From assembly GCA_963678375.2 (NCBI GenBank), contig OY782831.1:372001-436000 (forward strand): DNA of 64,000 bases, written 5' to 3'. The notes beneath the pieces are model-generated. The model made no database searches. It was not told the origin of the DNA and was given only the letters and a program-made list of their open reading frames with translations. Below are positions 35,814 to 44,446 of the stretch, in pieces; position 1 is the stretch's first letter, and every line of letters begins with the position of its first letter. A program made the translations under genes and the position numbers. The stretch comes from JAEKNW01 sp963678375. GTDB lineage: Bacteria; Cloacimonadota; Cloacimonadia; Cloacimonadales; JAFGVF01.

Positions 35814-37648
35814 TGTGTGGAATAGTTGGTTATTTAGGTAAAAAAAGTGCTGTGCCAATTGTCTTAGCTGCCCTTAAAAAACTTGAATATCGCGGATATG
35901 ATAGCTCAGGCATAGCAATCTATAATAATGATCAGTTGAAAATATTTAAAGAAGCAGGAAAGATTATAGAGTTAGAATCTTCTCTACCGCAACCTGAACA
36001 TACTATGTCTCATATTGCCATAGCTCATACACGTTGGGCTACACATGGAGAGCCTTCTAAACTTAATGCTCATCCCCATCATGATAAACATAATAACATT
36101 GCTCTAGTCCATAACGGAATCATAGAAAACTACAAAGAACTCCGAAAAATACTTACCGAACATGATGATTTTGTGGAAGGTGAAACAGATACAGAAATTT
36201 TAGCCCATGTAATTGGTTACTTTTATAAAAAACACCATTCTTTGGAGGAGGCTGTTAGAGCTTCTCTTCATCTGGTTGAAGGTACTTACGGTATCGCAGT
36301 TTTCTGCAAAGATAATCCTAAACAAATGATAGCTGCCCGAAAGGGTTCTCCCCTCATTTTAGGTGTAAGTGATGATGCTTACTTCCTTACTTCTGATGTA
36401 AATGCTATCCTTACTCACACTAATAAAGTGATTTATCTTAATGATAATGAAATTGCTGTCCTTAACGAAGATAATTATTTAATATCAACATTAGACAATG
36501 TTCCGGTTGACCCCGAAATAGCAACAGTTGAATGGGAAGCTTCTTCTGTAGAAAAAAATGGTTTCAAACACTTTATGCTCAAAGAAATTTTTGAACAAGC
36601 TACTACTGTTAGACACGCTTTTCGTGGTAGATTATACGACAGTATGGCCACTGCCAGATTAGGTGGTTTAAATATGATTCCAAGTGAACTTAGAAAAATT
36701 AAAAGACTTCAGCTTCTAGCTTGTGGTACTTCATATTATTCTTGTTTATTAGGAAAATATCTAATCGAAAGAATGGCTAGACTTCATGTTGAAGTTGAGT
36801 ATGCAAGCGAATATAGATACAGAAACCCAATTATTGAAGATGACACCTTAGTTTTTGTTGTCAGCCAATCTGGAGAAACAGCTGATACTTTAGCAGCTAT
36901 GAAAGAAGCAAGTGCTAAAGGAGCAAAAGTCATGGGTATAACCAATGGTATCGGTTCTACTATTGCGCGTGAATCAGACGGAGGTGTTTATATTTATGCA
37001 GGTGCTGAAATTGGTGTAGCCTCAACAAAAGCTTTCACATCACAGGTCACTATTCTCTTCTTACTGGGTCTCTTATTTGGAAGAATGAGAGGTATCTCCC
37101 CTGTTGAAGGTATTGAATATATCAAAGCATTGAGGAAAATTCCTCAGCAAATTGATGAAATTTTAAAATTAAATGACAAGATTAGAGAAATTGCAAAAAA
37201 GATTAAAGATTCTACAAATGCTCTTTATTTAGGTCGTGATCTCCACTTCCCAGTTGCTTTAGAAGGTGCTCTAAAACTCAAAGAGATTTCTTATATCCAC
37301 GCTGAAGGATATCCAGCTGCTGAAATGAAACACGGACCTATAGCTCTTATTGATGAAAATATGCCTGTAATTGCTATTGCACCGAAAGATGTACTTTATG
37401 ATAAGATTATTTCTAATCTGCAAGAAGTTGTAGCTCGTAAAGGAAAATTATTTACCATTATAACTGAAGCTGATGAACAGATTGAAGAGATGTCTGAAGA
37501 AGTCTTACTTGTACCAAAAACACTAAGTGACTTGCAACCAATTTTAACGGTTATCCCACTTCAGTTGTTAGCTTATCATGTGGCAGATCTCCGTAATCTT
37601 GATGTTGACCAGCCCCGCAATTTAGCAAAAAGTGTAACTGTTGAATAA
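35813..37648 (+). CDS. glmS: glutamine--fructose-6-phosphate aminotransferase
   Basis: 611 residues, normal length. The N-terminal nucleophile Cys2 (MCGIVGYLGKKSAV) begins the glutaminase domain, with RWATHGEPS and HNGIIENY; two SIS isomerase domains follow (LLACGTSYYS, VSQSGETADTLA) and the end PRNLAKSVTVE is diagnostic. It makes glucosamine-6-phosphate, the entry to UDP-GlcNAc, peptidoglycan and LPS. The start overlaps the stop of the ABC permease, which is unusual company for glmS. No glmS ribozyme is seen upstream, and the overlap leaves no room for one. Confidence 0.97.
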   Translation: MCGIVGYLGKKSAVPIVLAALKKLEYRGYDSSGIAIYNNDQLKIFKEAGKIIELESSLPQPEHTMSHIAIAHTRWATHGEPSKLNAHPHHDKHNNIALVHNGIIENYKELRKILTEHDDFVEGETDTEILAHVIGYFYKKHHSLEEAVRASLHLVEGTYGIAVFCKDNPKQMIAARKGSPLILGVSDDAYFLTSDVNAILTHTNKVIYLNDNEIAVLNEDNYLISTLDNVPVDPEIATVEWEASSVEKNGFKHFMLKEIFEQATTVRHAFRGRLYDSMATARLGGLNMIPSELRKIKRLQLLACGTSYYSCLLGKYLIERMARLHVEVEYASEYRYRNPIIEDDTLVFVVSQSGETADTLAAMKEASAKGAKVMGITNGIGSTIARESDGGVYIYAGAEIGVASTKAFTSQVTILFLLGLLFGRMRGISPVEGIEYIKALRKIPQQIDEILKLNDKIREIAKKIKDSTNALYLGRDLHFPVALEGALKLKEISYIHAEGYPAAEMKHGPIALIDENMPVIAIAPKDVLYDKIISNLQEVVARKGKLFTIITEADEQIEEMSEEVLLVPKTLSDLQPILTVIPLQLLAYHVADLRNLDVDQPRNLAKSVTVE

Positions 37649-37813
37649 GCTTCTCTATTAATCCATGGAAATTTGCTATGAAATAGATATTAGATAAAAA
37701 ATTTGCATCGTTGACTATTTGGTTTAAATTGTAAATGTATTAATTACTTTATTACAATGTTTTATCAACGCTTGTAATCAATTTTATTTATATAAATGTA
37801 CTTGGAGGAAAAA

Positions 37814-38284
37814 ATGATTAATCGAGCAAAAGAATTTATTAATGTGTTGGATGTATTACAAAAAAACTTAAAAAACAGAGATTCAAAATTAAAGAAATGT
37901 CCTGATTTATCAAAAATTGATTGCTTTTTATTGCAATTCCTTTATAATACTAAAGGTAAGGTGATAATGAATGATCTTGCAGGCATCTTAAATGTTTCTC
38001 ATAGTAGAGTTACAAGATTAATGGATAATTTATGTAAATTAAGATTAGCCAAAAGAGAACATTCTGAAGAAGATCGAAGGCAATGGTATGCTGTCTTAAC
38101 TCCTGAAGGTCAAGAAAGAGCTAAGGAAATTTCTGATAAAGTTATAGATCATCAAAGAGATGTGCTTAGCTTAGTACCTGAAGAAAAATTAGACGATATT
38201 TTAGAAAATCTCATTATCTTTACTAGAGCTTTCGAGAATGTCACCCAAAAAATGAAAAAAGAAGGTGAACTCAATGATTGTTAA
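37814..38284 (+). CDS. MarR-family regulator
   Basis: I start at the ATG at 37814, which GGAGG (37804-37808) precedes by five bases; an ATG at 37796 lies before that site. About 156 residues with a winged helix-turn-helix (MNDLAGILNVSHSRVTRLMD, then LAKREHSEEDRRQWYAVLTPEG) typical of MarR. Two cysteines near the start (KKCPDLSKIDCFLL) recall the redox cysteine of OhrR. It overlaps the OsmC-like gene by 11 bases, the same pairing as OhrR/Ohr, so a peroxide-sensing repressor of its own operon is plausible. Confidence 0.88.
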   Translation: MINRAKEFINVLDVLQKNLKNRDSKLKKCPDLSKIDCFLLQFLYNTKGKVIMNDLAGILNVSHSRVTRLMDNLCKLRLAKREHSEEDRRQWYAVLTPEGQERAKEISDKVIDHQRDVLSLVPEEKLDDILENLIIFTRAFENVTQKMKKEGELNDC

Positions 38285-38693
38285 AACTATATGGAATGGA
38301 GAAATGGAATTTGATTCTGAACTTAATGGTCACCATATGACCCTTGATGCCAATGCTGAAGTTGGTGGACATGACAAAGGCCCTCGTCCTAAAGGACTCC
38401 TACTTACAGCATTAACTGGTTGTACAGGTATGGATGTCGTATCAATTTTAAAAAAAATGAAAGTAGAAAATTATGAGTTTTGGATGGAAGCTGATGCTGA
38501 TCAAACCAGTGAACACCCAAAACATTATAGCAAGATTTATCTTACCTACAACTTCAAAGGTAAAGATTTACCTCTAGCAAAAATTCAAAAAGCAGTTAAG
38601 CTTTCTGAAGAGAGTTATTGTGGTGTTTCCTTTATGCTAAAAAAAGCTGCTGAACTACAAACAAAAATAATGATTAATGGAGAAGAAATATGA
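38274..38693 (+). CDS. OsmC-family peroxidase-like protein
   Basis: I use the ATG at 38274, with AAGG eight bases upstream; a GTG at 38265 would overlap that site. About 139 residues. The two redox cysteines of the OsmC/Ohr fold are present: Cys50 (TALTGCTGMDVVS) and Cys116 (SEESYCGVSF). These proteins form dimers that reduce organic hydroperoxides with a dithiol. The upstream MarR gene and the downstream thioredoxin-like lipoprotein gene overlap it by 11 and 4 bases, giving a compact redox operon. Confidence 0.9.
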   Translation: MIVKTIWNGEMEFDSELNGHHMTLDANAEVGGHDKGPRPKGLLLTALTGCTGMDVVSILKKMKVENYEFWMEADADQTSEHPKHYSKIYLTYNFKGKDLPLAKIQKAVKLSEESYCGVSFMLKKAAELQTKIMINGEEI

Positions 38694-39163
38694 GAAAATT
38701 ACTGGTAATTATTACTTTAACCTTCCTCCTCATGACATCTCTAAGCTGTGCTCAAGAGAAAAAAGATGTGGATAATAAAAAATATGTATTAAGCTGGATT
38801 GAAGACTATCAACTAGCCTTAGATAGAGCTTCAAATGAGAATAAAACCATATTAATCAATTTTACTGGTTCTGACTGGTGTAAATGGTGTATTAAGCTTG
38901 ATGAAGAAGTCTTTTCTCATAAAGAATTTGTTGATTATGCTGAAGATAATTTAGTTATGTTAAAAATTGACTTCCCAACCACTTTCAAACAACTTCCTCA
39001 AGAAGAACAGACTAAAAGACAACAACTACAACAAAAGTATGGGGTTCGTGGTTACCCAACTATACTTCTTGCAGATGCCGAAGGTGAAGTAATCGGACAA
39101 ACTGGTTATCAACCTGGTGGACCACAAAAATATATCGATCATCTTAAAGAGATGTTAAAATAA
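38690..39163 (+). CDS. thioredoxin-fold lipoprotein
   Basis: 157 residues. Lipoprotein signal with lipobox TSLSC (Cys20). The thioredoxin-like core has INFTGSDWCKWCIKLDEEVF (Cys64 and Cys67, C-x-x-C) and the cis-proline segment VRGYPTILLAD. This matches the DUF255/thioredoxin_7-like family. It would act as a disulfide reductase or isomerase on the periplasmic face. It is the last gene of the MarR-OsmC operon and is followed by a strong terminator. Confidence 0.9.
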   Translation: MRKLLVIITLTFLLMTSLSCAQEKKDVDNKKYVLSWIEDYQLALDRASNENKTILINFTGSDWCKWCIKLDEEVFSHKEFVDYAEDNLVMLKIDFPTTFKQLPQEEQTKRQQLQQKYGVRGYPTILLADAEGEVIGQTGYQPGGPQKYIDHLKEMLK

Positions 39164-39184
39164 ACCCTAAGCGTTAGTATAATT

Positions 39185-39216
39185 AACTCCCTCAATCAAA
39201 GAGGGAGTTTTTTTTT
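39185..39216 (+). terminator. intrinsic terminator of the redox operon
   Basis: AACTCCCTC (39185-39193), 7-base loop, GAGGGAGTT (39201-39209), then a T run. Confidence 0.93.
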
Positions 39217-39231
39217 GATTAATGATGAGCC

Positions 39232-39246
39232 GATAATGCAGTTGAC
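39232..39246 (+). repeat. dispersed intergenic motif, copy 2
   Basis: GATAATGCAGTTGAC followed by CTTGTG; compare copy 1 with CTTTTGTG after the same core. Confidence 0.35.
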
Positions 39247-39474
39247 CTTGTGGGTAGTTCAATACTCTTCTACACTCTTACCTAAATTTTGAATTCACTA
39301 ATGCAGCTTATCACCAAACTATCTTACTATGTTATAAGTTTTTAATTGTTAGCTAAGCAAATAGTTCTTTACCTCTTTCAGATAAATAAAGACAAATTTA
39401 CTAATATCTTAGATAAAACATTTGACAATAATTAATCAAAATACATTCTTGTAAAAAAAATTATAGGATAAAGT

Positions 39475-40413
39475 ATGAAAAAAAATAAGCTAGGCCCCTA
39501 TTTATATATTCTACCCGCAATGATAATAATTATTGCTTTTAGGTTTATACCAATTTTACTCTCTTTTGTAATTAGTTTTTTTGACTGGAAACTTACTGGA
39601 GTAGAGAAATTTGTTGGACTAGAGAACTATGGAAAACTATTCACGGATCCTGAATTTCTGCAATCAATGACCAATACTATCTGGTTTGTAGTTATGGTTG
39701 TACCAGTAACTATAGTCCTATCGTTATTTTTTGCAGTACTATTAAATAATATAAAATGGTTAAGAGGTTTTTTTCGGACTGCCTATTTCTTGCCTTATGT
39801 TACTTCCATGGTTGCAGTATCTATTGTCTGGAAAATTATCTTTCAACAAAGAAGTGGTTTATTCAACTATTTTTTAGAGGGAATTGGCTTAGAACCTCTC
39901 AAATGGCTTAATGAACCAACTGGTATTTTTACCCTACTCTTCCAAAACTTTGGTATTACTATTCCTGATTGGATGGGAGGACCTTCTTTAGCTCTCTTTT
40001 CAATTATGATAGTAACAGTCTGGAAAAGCATAGGTTATAATACTATAATTTATCTTGCTGGACTCCAAAACATTGCTAAAGAATATTATGAAGCATCTTC
40101 TATTGATGGAGCAAGTAAAGTAAAGCAATTCTTTGGTATCACCATTCCCTTGGTTTCACCTACGACTTATTATGTCTTGATGATGACCACAATTGTCACT
40201 TTCCAAGCCTTCTCACAAATATATTTGATGACCGGTACTCCAGCTGGGGGACCACAAGGAACAACATCTTTAATTGTTTATTACATCTTTGAAGCAGGTT
40301 TCATTGATCTAAACTTCTCTTACGCTAATGCTATCGCTTTGGTACTTTTTGTTGTTATCCTATTACTTACACTTATCCAAAAACGCTTAGAGAAGCATGT
40401 TACATACGAATAG
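39475..40413 (+). CDS. carbohydrate ABC transporter permease (MalF-type)
   Basis: 312 residues with six membrane helices. The start LGPYLYILPAMIIIIAFRFI and the EAA loop EASSIDGASKVKQFFGITIP (EAA-x3-G) are typical of binding-protein-dependent sugar permeases of the MalF/UgpA group. It is followed 12 bases later by the MalG-type partner. No sugar-binding protein or ATPase gene lies nearby, so these must be encoded elsewhere. Substrate unknown. Confidence 0.93.
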   Translation: MKKNKLGPYLYILPAMIIIIAFRFIPILLSFVISFFDWKLTGVEKFVGLENYGKLFTDPEFLQSMTNTIWFVVMVVPVTIVLSLFFAVLLNNIKWLRGFFRTAYFLPYVTSMVAVSIVWKIIFQQRSGLFNYFLEGIGLEPLKWLNEPTGIFTLLFQNFGITIPDWMGGPSLALFSIMIVTVWKSIGYNTIIYLAGLQNIAKEYYEASSIDGASKVKQFFGITIPLVSPTTYYVLMMTTIVTFQAFSQIYLMTGTPAGGPQGTTSLIVYYIFEAGFIDLNFSYANAIALVLFVVILLLTLIQKRLEKHVTYE

Positions 40414-40425
40414 AGGAGAATCAAG

Positions 40426-41523
40426 ATGAAAAATACACCATTCAGCGTTTTAATTTATACTTTGCTTGTTATACTGGGTATTGTCATGGTTGTCCCCTTC
40501 TTATGGATGATTAATACTGCCCTTAAAGATCAAGTTGAAATTAATGATGGAAATATAGGTTTCAACTGGGTTAATAATTCAACATATATACTAGACCAAG
40601 ATCAACCTGTTAGAATTAGTAGAGCTTTGGAAATTGGTGATTCTGTTTTAGTTTGTACCTTTACTCCTGATGGAGAAATTGCTAAACATCCTGAAAATCT
40701 TAATCGTGAAATTGCCTATAACTTAGATTATAAATATAGATTTGAAGACGGTAGAATAGAGAATCGCACTAAAAGAGTTGTTCTATCTGACCAAGCTAAA
40801 CTTGAGTATAAAGTTGTACATAAAGATGAGATAAAAGAAGAAAGTTTTATTAAGCCATTCTTCGGTAACTTTGTTAGGGCATGGAAAAAAGTTCCTTTTG
40901 GTGTTTATTTTAAAAATACCATTTTTGTTGCTCTTATGACACTTATTGGAGTCTTGTTCACTTCTTCACTAGCAGCCTATGCTTTTGCCAGAATGAACTT
41001 CTTTGGTAAAGATTTCCTTTTCTATCTCCTGATAAGTATGATGATGGTTCCACAACCAATCTACCTTATTCCTTCCTATATTGTTTTAAGTAATTTGGGA
41101 TTAGTAGATACATATTTTGCTTTGATTGTACCTTGGGTTGCCAACATTTTCACTATCTTCCTCTTCAGACAGCAGTTTAAAACAATTCCTCAAGAACTCT
41201 TTGATGCTGCAGCTATAGACGGATGTTCTATGTTTGGAACTCTCTGGAGAATTGTTTTACCACTTTCAAAACCAGTAATTGCAACTGCTTCAATCTTTTC
41301 AGTTATTGGTTCTTGGAACTCTTTTATGTGGCCTTTAATCATGACTGATAGCAAACACTTACGAGTCTTGCAAGTTGGTCTTAGTTACTTTAGTCAAGAC
41401 TCTGGAACCGAAACAGCCTTATTGATGGCAGCATCCACATTTAGTATCCTTCCACTAGTATTCTTATTCTTCTTAGCCCAAAAGCAAATTATTGCTAGTA
41501 CAGCTAAATCAGGTCTTAAATAG
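40426..41523 (+). CDS. carbohydrate ABC transporter permease (MalG-type) with an extra domain
   Basis: 365 residues, about 90 longer than usual. Membrane helix 1 (residues 8-30) and the conserved MINTALKD are followed by an insert (about 38-145) that looks like a beta-rich, soluble, periplasmic domain, before FGVYFKNTIFVAL resumes the normal permease. The EAA loop FDAAAIDGCSMFGTLWRIVLP is intact. GAGGAG lies before the ATG. The insert would face the periplasm and could contact the binding protein or the ligand. Partner of the MalF-type gene. Confidence 0.9.
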   Translation: MKNTPFSVLIYTLLVILGIVMVVPFLWMINTALKDQVEINDGNIGFNWVNNSTYILDQDQPVRISRALEIGDSVLVCTFTPDGEIAKHPENLNREIAYNLDYKYRFEDGRIENRTKRVVLSDQAKLEYKVVHKDEIKEESFIKPFFGNFVRAWKKVPFGVYFKNTIFVALMTLIGVLFTSSLAAYAFARMNFFGKDFLFYLLISMMMVPQPIYLIPSYIVLSNLGLVDTYFALIVPWVANIFTIFLFRQQFKTIPQELFDAAAIDGCSMFGTLWRIVLPLSKPVIATASIFSVIGSWNSFMWPLIMTDSKHLRVLQVGLSYFSQDSGTETALLMAASTFSILPLVFLFFLAQKQIIASTAKSGLK

Positions 41524-41543
41524 AAATTCGGAGATAACATTTT

Positions 41544-43955
41544 ATGAGTAAAAAGAAAAACAACACTAAAGGGTTTGAAGTCCCAAAAAATGCTAAAATA
41601 AAGTCGGAAATATTGAAACCCAGACAAATTATTGATGTTAAATTTAATGCTATTATAGCTTTTATAGTTTTCGCTTTTGTAATGATTGTCTATCAAATGA
41701 CTAATTCACCCTCCCTAGCCTTTTGGGATGCTGGAGAATATGCCACAACAGCAAAAATATTTTCAGTTTTACATGCACCTGGAAATCCAACCTATATAAT
41801 TCTTGGAAGATTCTTAAACATCATCGGTTTAGGTATGTCCTCACCACAAGTGATTAGCTTTCTCTCCTCTCTTTGGGGAGCACTTGCAGCAATGTTCACT
41901 TATCTGTTCACTATTAAGTTAGTAAGTATGTTTGAAAATAGAAGCAAAATAGCGGTACCTATTGGTATTATTGCTAGTCTTCTAACTGCTTTCTCTTTTA
42001 CTTTTTGGACTAATAGTGTTGAAGCAGAAGTTTATTCAGGATTAGCTTTCTTCATTAACTTTATAATCTACTTACTCTTAGTATGGTTACAGAAATCAGA
42101 AGATTTATCCCACCAAAACTACTTGATATTCATTATTTATCTATTTTTCTTAGGCTTTGGTGTTCACCAAACTGTTTTACAAATTGTTCCAGCGGTACTA
42201 TTGATTGTCGTCTATCCAATAATAAAACCACATTTCTCATCAAATTCATTCTTTACTCAATTAGTATTTTGGATAATTGGACTTTTCATTTTCTATTTTA
42301 TAGTAAACTCCTATGCACCAACTGTTTCTCAACCAATTTTTGCACTAGCAATTACTTTTGTTTTAATGTACTTCTTAAGAGATAAAATAAACTCAACTGC
42401 TTGGATGCTAGCTCTAATAGCCATTATCATAGGATTCTCTACCCATCTCTATATTCCGATAAGGGCTTCATTTAGACCTTTTATCAATGAAGGTGACCCT
42501 CAAACTTGGGAAAGATTTATGGCTTTCTTCAACAGAGAGCAGTTTGGAGGAACTAGTATCATGGATAGAAACGCTAGTTTCTTAACAACACAATTTGGAA
42601 CTCACTTTTTAAGATATTTTAATTGGCAGTTCTTTAATACCAATATGTTAAGCAAATTTACACCATTTTCAAAAGTACTTCTAGATAACATTTTCATACC
42701 AATTACCTACTTAATTGGCTTGCTTGGTATGTTCTTCCATGTTAAAAAGAATAAAGCATCATTTATCTATTTGACCTCTCTCTTTATCATGGGCTCAGTA
42801 GCTATGGTTTTTGTTATGAACATACCTTTAGAAACTCCTCGACCCCGTGATTATTTCTTTGTTACAGCCTATAATATCTGGACTGTTTTTATGGCTATTG
42901 GGCTGATCTATGGACTAAAATCAATTATCAAAGGTAAGAAGCTTTATCCACTTGTAATTATCTTAGCCTTTTTATTTCCTACTATAACTCTTTTATCAAA
43001 CTATCATAATGTTGATAGATCTCGAGAGTATTATGCAGCAGAGTATGGTATGAATTTCTTAAATTCATTGGAAGAAAATGCCATTATTTTTACAAATGGT
43101 GATAATGATACATTTCCCCTTTGGTATGCTCAAGCTGTTGATGATCCCTATATTTTGAATAATCAACCAAACACTATCGCTAAAGCCGATGATGTCCAAC
43201 CTGATTCTTTAGCTAATGCTCTCATGGCAAAAGCTATGGATTTCAAGAATAGAGAGTGTTTTGGTATAAGAAAAGATATTAGTGTTGCTAATTATTCATT
43301 AATGAATACACCTTGGTATATCCGTCAACTAAGAGATAGAGAAGGAATTCACTTCTCTATCCCCGATAATCAGATTGAGAATCTTGTAACACCTGAACGT
43401 TTCTCTCGTCCGATTACTTATAATATACCTGTCAATAATAAGATTGTTTCTTTCACAGTTAAGCAAGAAGACTTATCTCTTGGCTACTGGAGAGGACAAG
43501 ATAAAGCTACTATGCAAATCATAAAAGATAATTTAGGTAAGCGTCCTATATATTTCGCTACTACTGTTGGTGGTCAATTCTTAGGTTTAGATGAATATCT
43601 AGAAAGTCATGTTATGGTAAACAGATTAGTAAGCTCTAAAGTAACACAAGAAAATATGGTAAGAGAAGATAAATATGTTCATCTTTTAGAAAATGTATAT
43701 GTTGTTGACTCTATTATGGACAACGAAACATACAAAGATGAAGTTGTAGCTCGTTTAATTGCTCCTTACATTGGACATTTTGCTGAGTTAGCTAGATTCT
43801 ATATTCGACGAGGCCAATATGAGGATGCTATTAGAAACTACGAGAAAGCCCTTAGAATATACACTTCTATAGAAGATAACACATCTAGATACATAACTCA
43901 AATTGTTAACGGTATCAAAAGAAATATTGAGATATTAGAGCAAGAGTACAAATAA
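41544..43955 (+). CDS. DUF2723 multi-spanning membrane protein (glycosyltransferase-like)
   Basis: 803 residues. A first membrane helix is followed by the DUF2723 hallmark LAFWDAGEYATTAKIFSVLH and PGNPTYIILGR, then about ten more helices to about residue 480; the remaining 320 residues are outside and end in a TPR-like repeat (EDAIRNYEKALRIY). DUF2723 proteins are related to the protein O-mannosyltransferase/GT-C group; the D-x-E near the first loop (DAGE) suits the catalytic position. It may glycosylate secreted proteins. The gene follows the sugar permease pair by 20 bases with GGAG before its ATG. Confidence 0.88.
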   Translation: MSKKKNNTKGFEVPKNAKIKSEILKPRQIIDVKFNAIIAFIVFAFVMIVYQMTNSPSLAFWDAGEYATTAKIFSVLHAPGNPTYIILGRFLNIIGLGMSSPQVISFLSSLWGALAAMFTYLFTIKLVSMFENRSKIAVPIGIIASLLTAFSFTFWTNSVEAEVYSGLAFFINFIIYLLLVWLQKSEDLSHQNYLIFIIYLFFLGFGVHQTVLQIVPAVLLIVVYPIIKPHFSSNSFFTQLVFWIIGLFIFYFIVNSYAPTVSQPIFALAITFVLMYFLRDKINSTAWMLALIAIIIGFSTHLYIPIRASFRPFINEGDPQTWERFMAFFNREQFGGTSIMDRNASFLTTQFGTHFLRYFNWQFFNTNMLSKFTPFSKVLLDNIFIPITYLIGLLGMFFHVKKNKASFIYLTSLFIMGSVAMVFVMNIPLETPRPRDYFFVTAYNIWTVFMAIGLIYGLKSIIKGKKLYPLVIILAFLFPTITLLSNYHNVDRSREYYAAEYGMNFLNSLEENAIIFTNGDNDTFPLWYAQAVDDPYILNNQPNTIAKADDVQPDSLANALMAKAMDFKNRECFGIRKDISVANYSLMNTPWYIRQLRDREGIHFSIPDNQIENLVTPERFSRPITYNIPVNNKIVSFTVKQEDLSLGYWRGQDKATMQIIKDNLGKRPIYFATTVGGQFLGLDEYLESHVMVNRLVSSKVTQENMVREDKYVHLLENVYVVDSIMDNETYKDEVVARLIAPYIGHFAELARFYIRRGQYEDAIRNYEKALRIYTSIEDNTSRYITQIVNGIKRNIEILEQEYK

Positions 43956-44020
43956 AAGTAAAATAATGATTTATGGAATAAATTATGCATCGTATGTTAG
44001 GTGAGTTAAGTGGAGGAATT

Positions 44021-44374
44021 ATGAAAAAAAGATTAATTGTTTTATGCTTATTAGTATTTGCTATTGTTTTATTTGCTGGTAACAAGAGTTCTGATAATGT
44101 TACTAACTTTAGGGTAAGCCCTGAAGCTGTAAGTGATTTAGCTGTGATCAGTTTTACCTGTAACACTAATGTTCACTTAACTATTGAAATACTTAACCAC
44201 GAGGGCGAGGTAGTATCTACCATTGCTTCAACTTTCTTTAATGTAGGGGATTATTCAATTGAGTGGGATCGAACCGATTTCTCTGGTAACCTCCTAGAAC
44301 AAGGAAATTATACTGTTCAAGTTAAAGAAAATAAACGTTTTGTTACCAAAAGAAAAACACTAATACTTAAATAA
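44021..44374 (+). CDS. small secreted FlgD/Ig-like domain protein
   Basis: I start at the ATG at 44021 (MKKRLIVLCLLV), four bases after GGAGG; an ATG at 43985 lacks a site. 117 residues: signal peptide (1-20), then one beta-sandwich domain with NVHLTIEILNHEGEVVSTI, YSIEWDRTDFSGN and GNYTVQVKEN, the pattern of the FlgD-Ig-like C-terminal tail of large secreted proteins in this genome. Here the tail stands alone. It may be an escort or a remnant of a larger protein. A strong terminator follows. Confidence 0.8.
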   Translation: MKKRLIVLCLLVFAIVLFAGNKSSDNVTNFRVSPEAVSDLAVISFTCNTNVHLTIEILNHEGEVVSTIASTFFNVGDYSIEWDRTDFSGNLLEQGNYTVQVKENKRFVTKRKTLILK

Positions 44375-44394
44375 TTTAAGACACAACTCGATTT

Positions 44395-44422
44395 AAGTGT
44401 AGGTTATCCTACACTTTTTTTT
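44395..44422 (+). terminator. intrinsic terminator
   Basis: AAGTGTAGG (44395-44403), loop TTAT, CCTACACTT (44408-44416), then T run. It ends the DUF2723/FlgD-domain operon. Confidence 0.92.
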
Positions 44423-44446
44423 ATTCTGAATTTTAGATTAGTTATT

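Larger units (their letters stand above)
39164..39474. other. 311-base intergenic region
   Basis: Contains the redox-operon terminator, a copy of the dispersed motif (39232-39246, GATAATGCAGTTGAC) and a TTGACA at 39422-39427 that may be the -35 of the permease operon, though its -10 is weak. No gene is seen. Confidence 0.5.
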
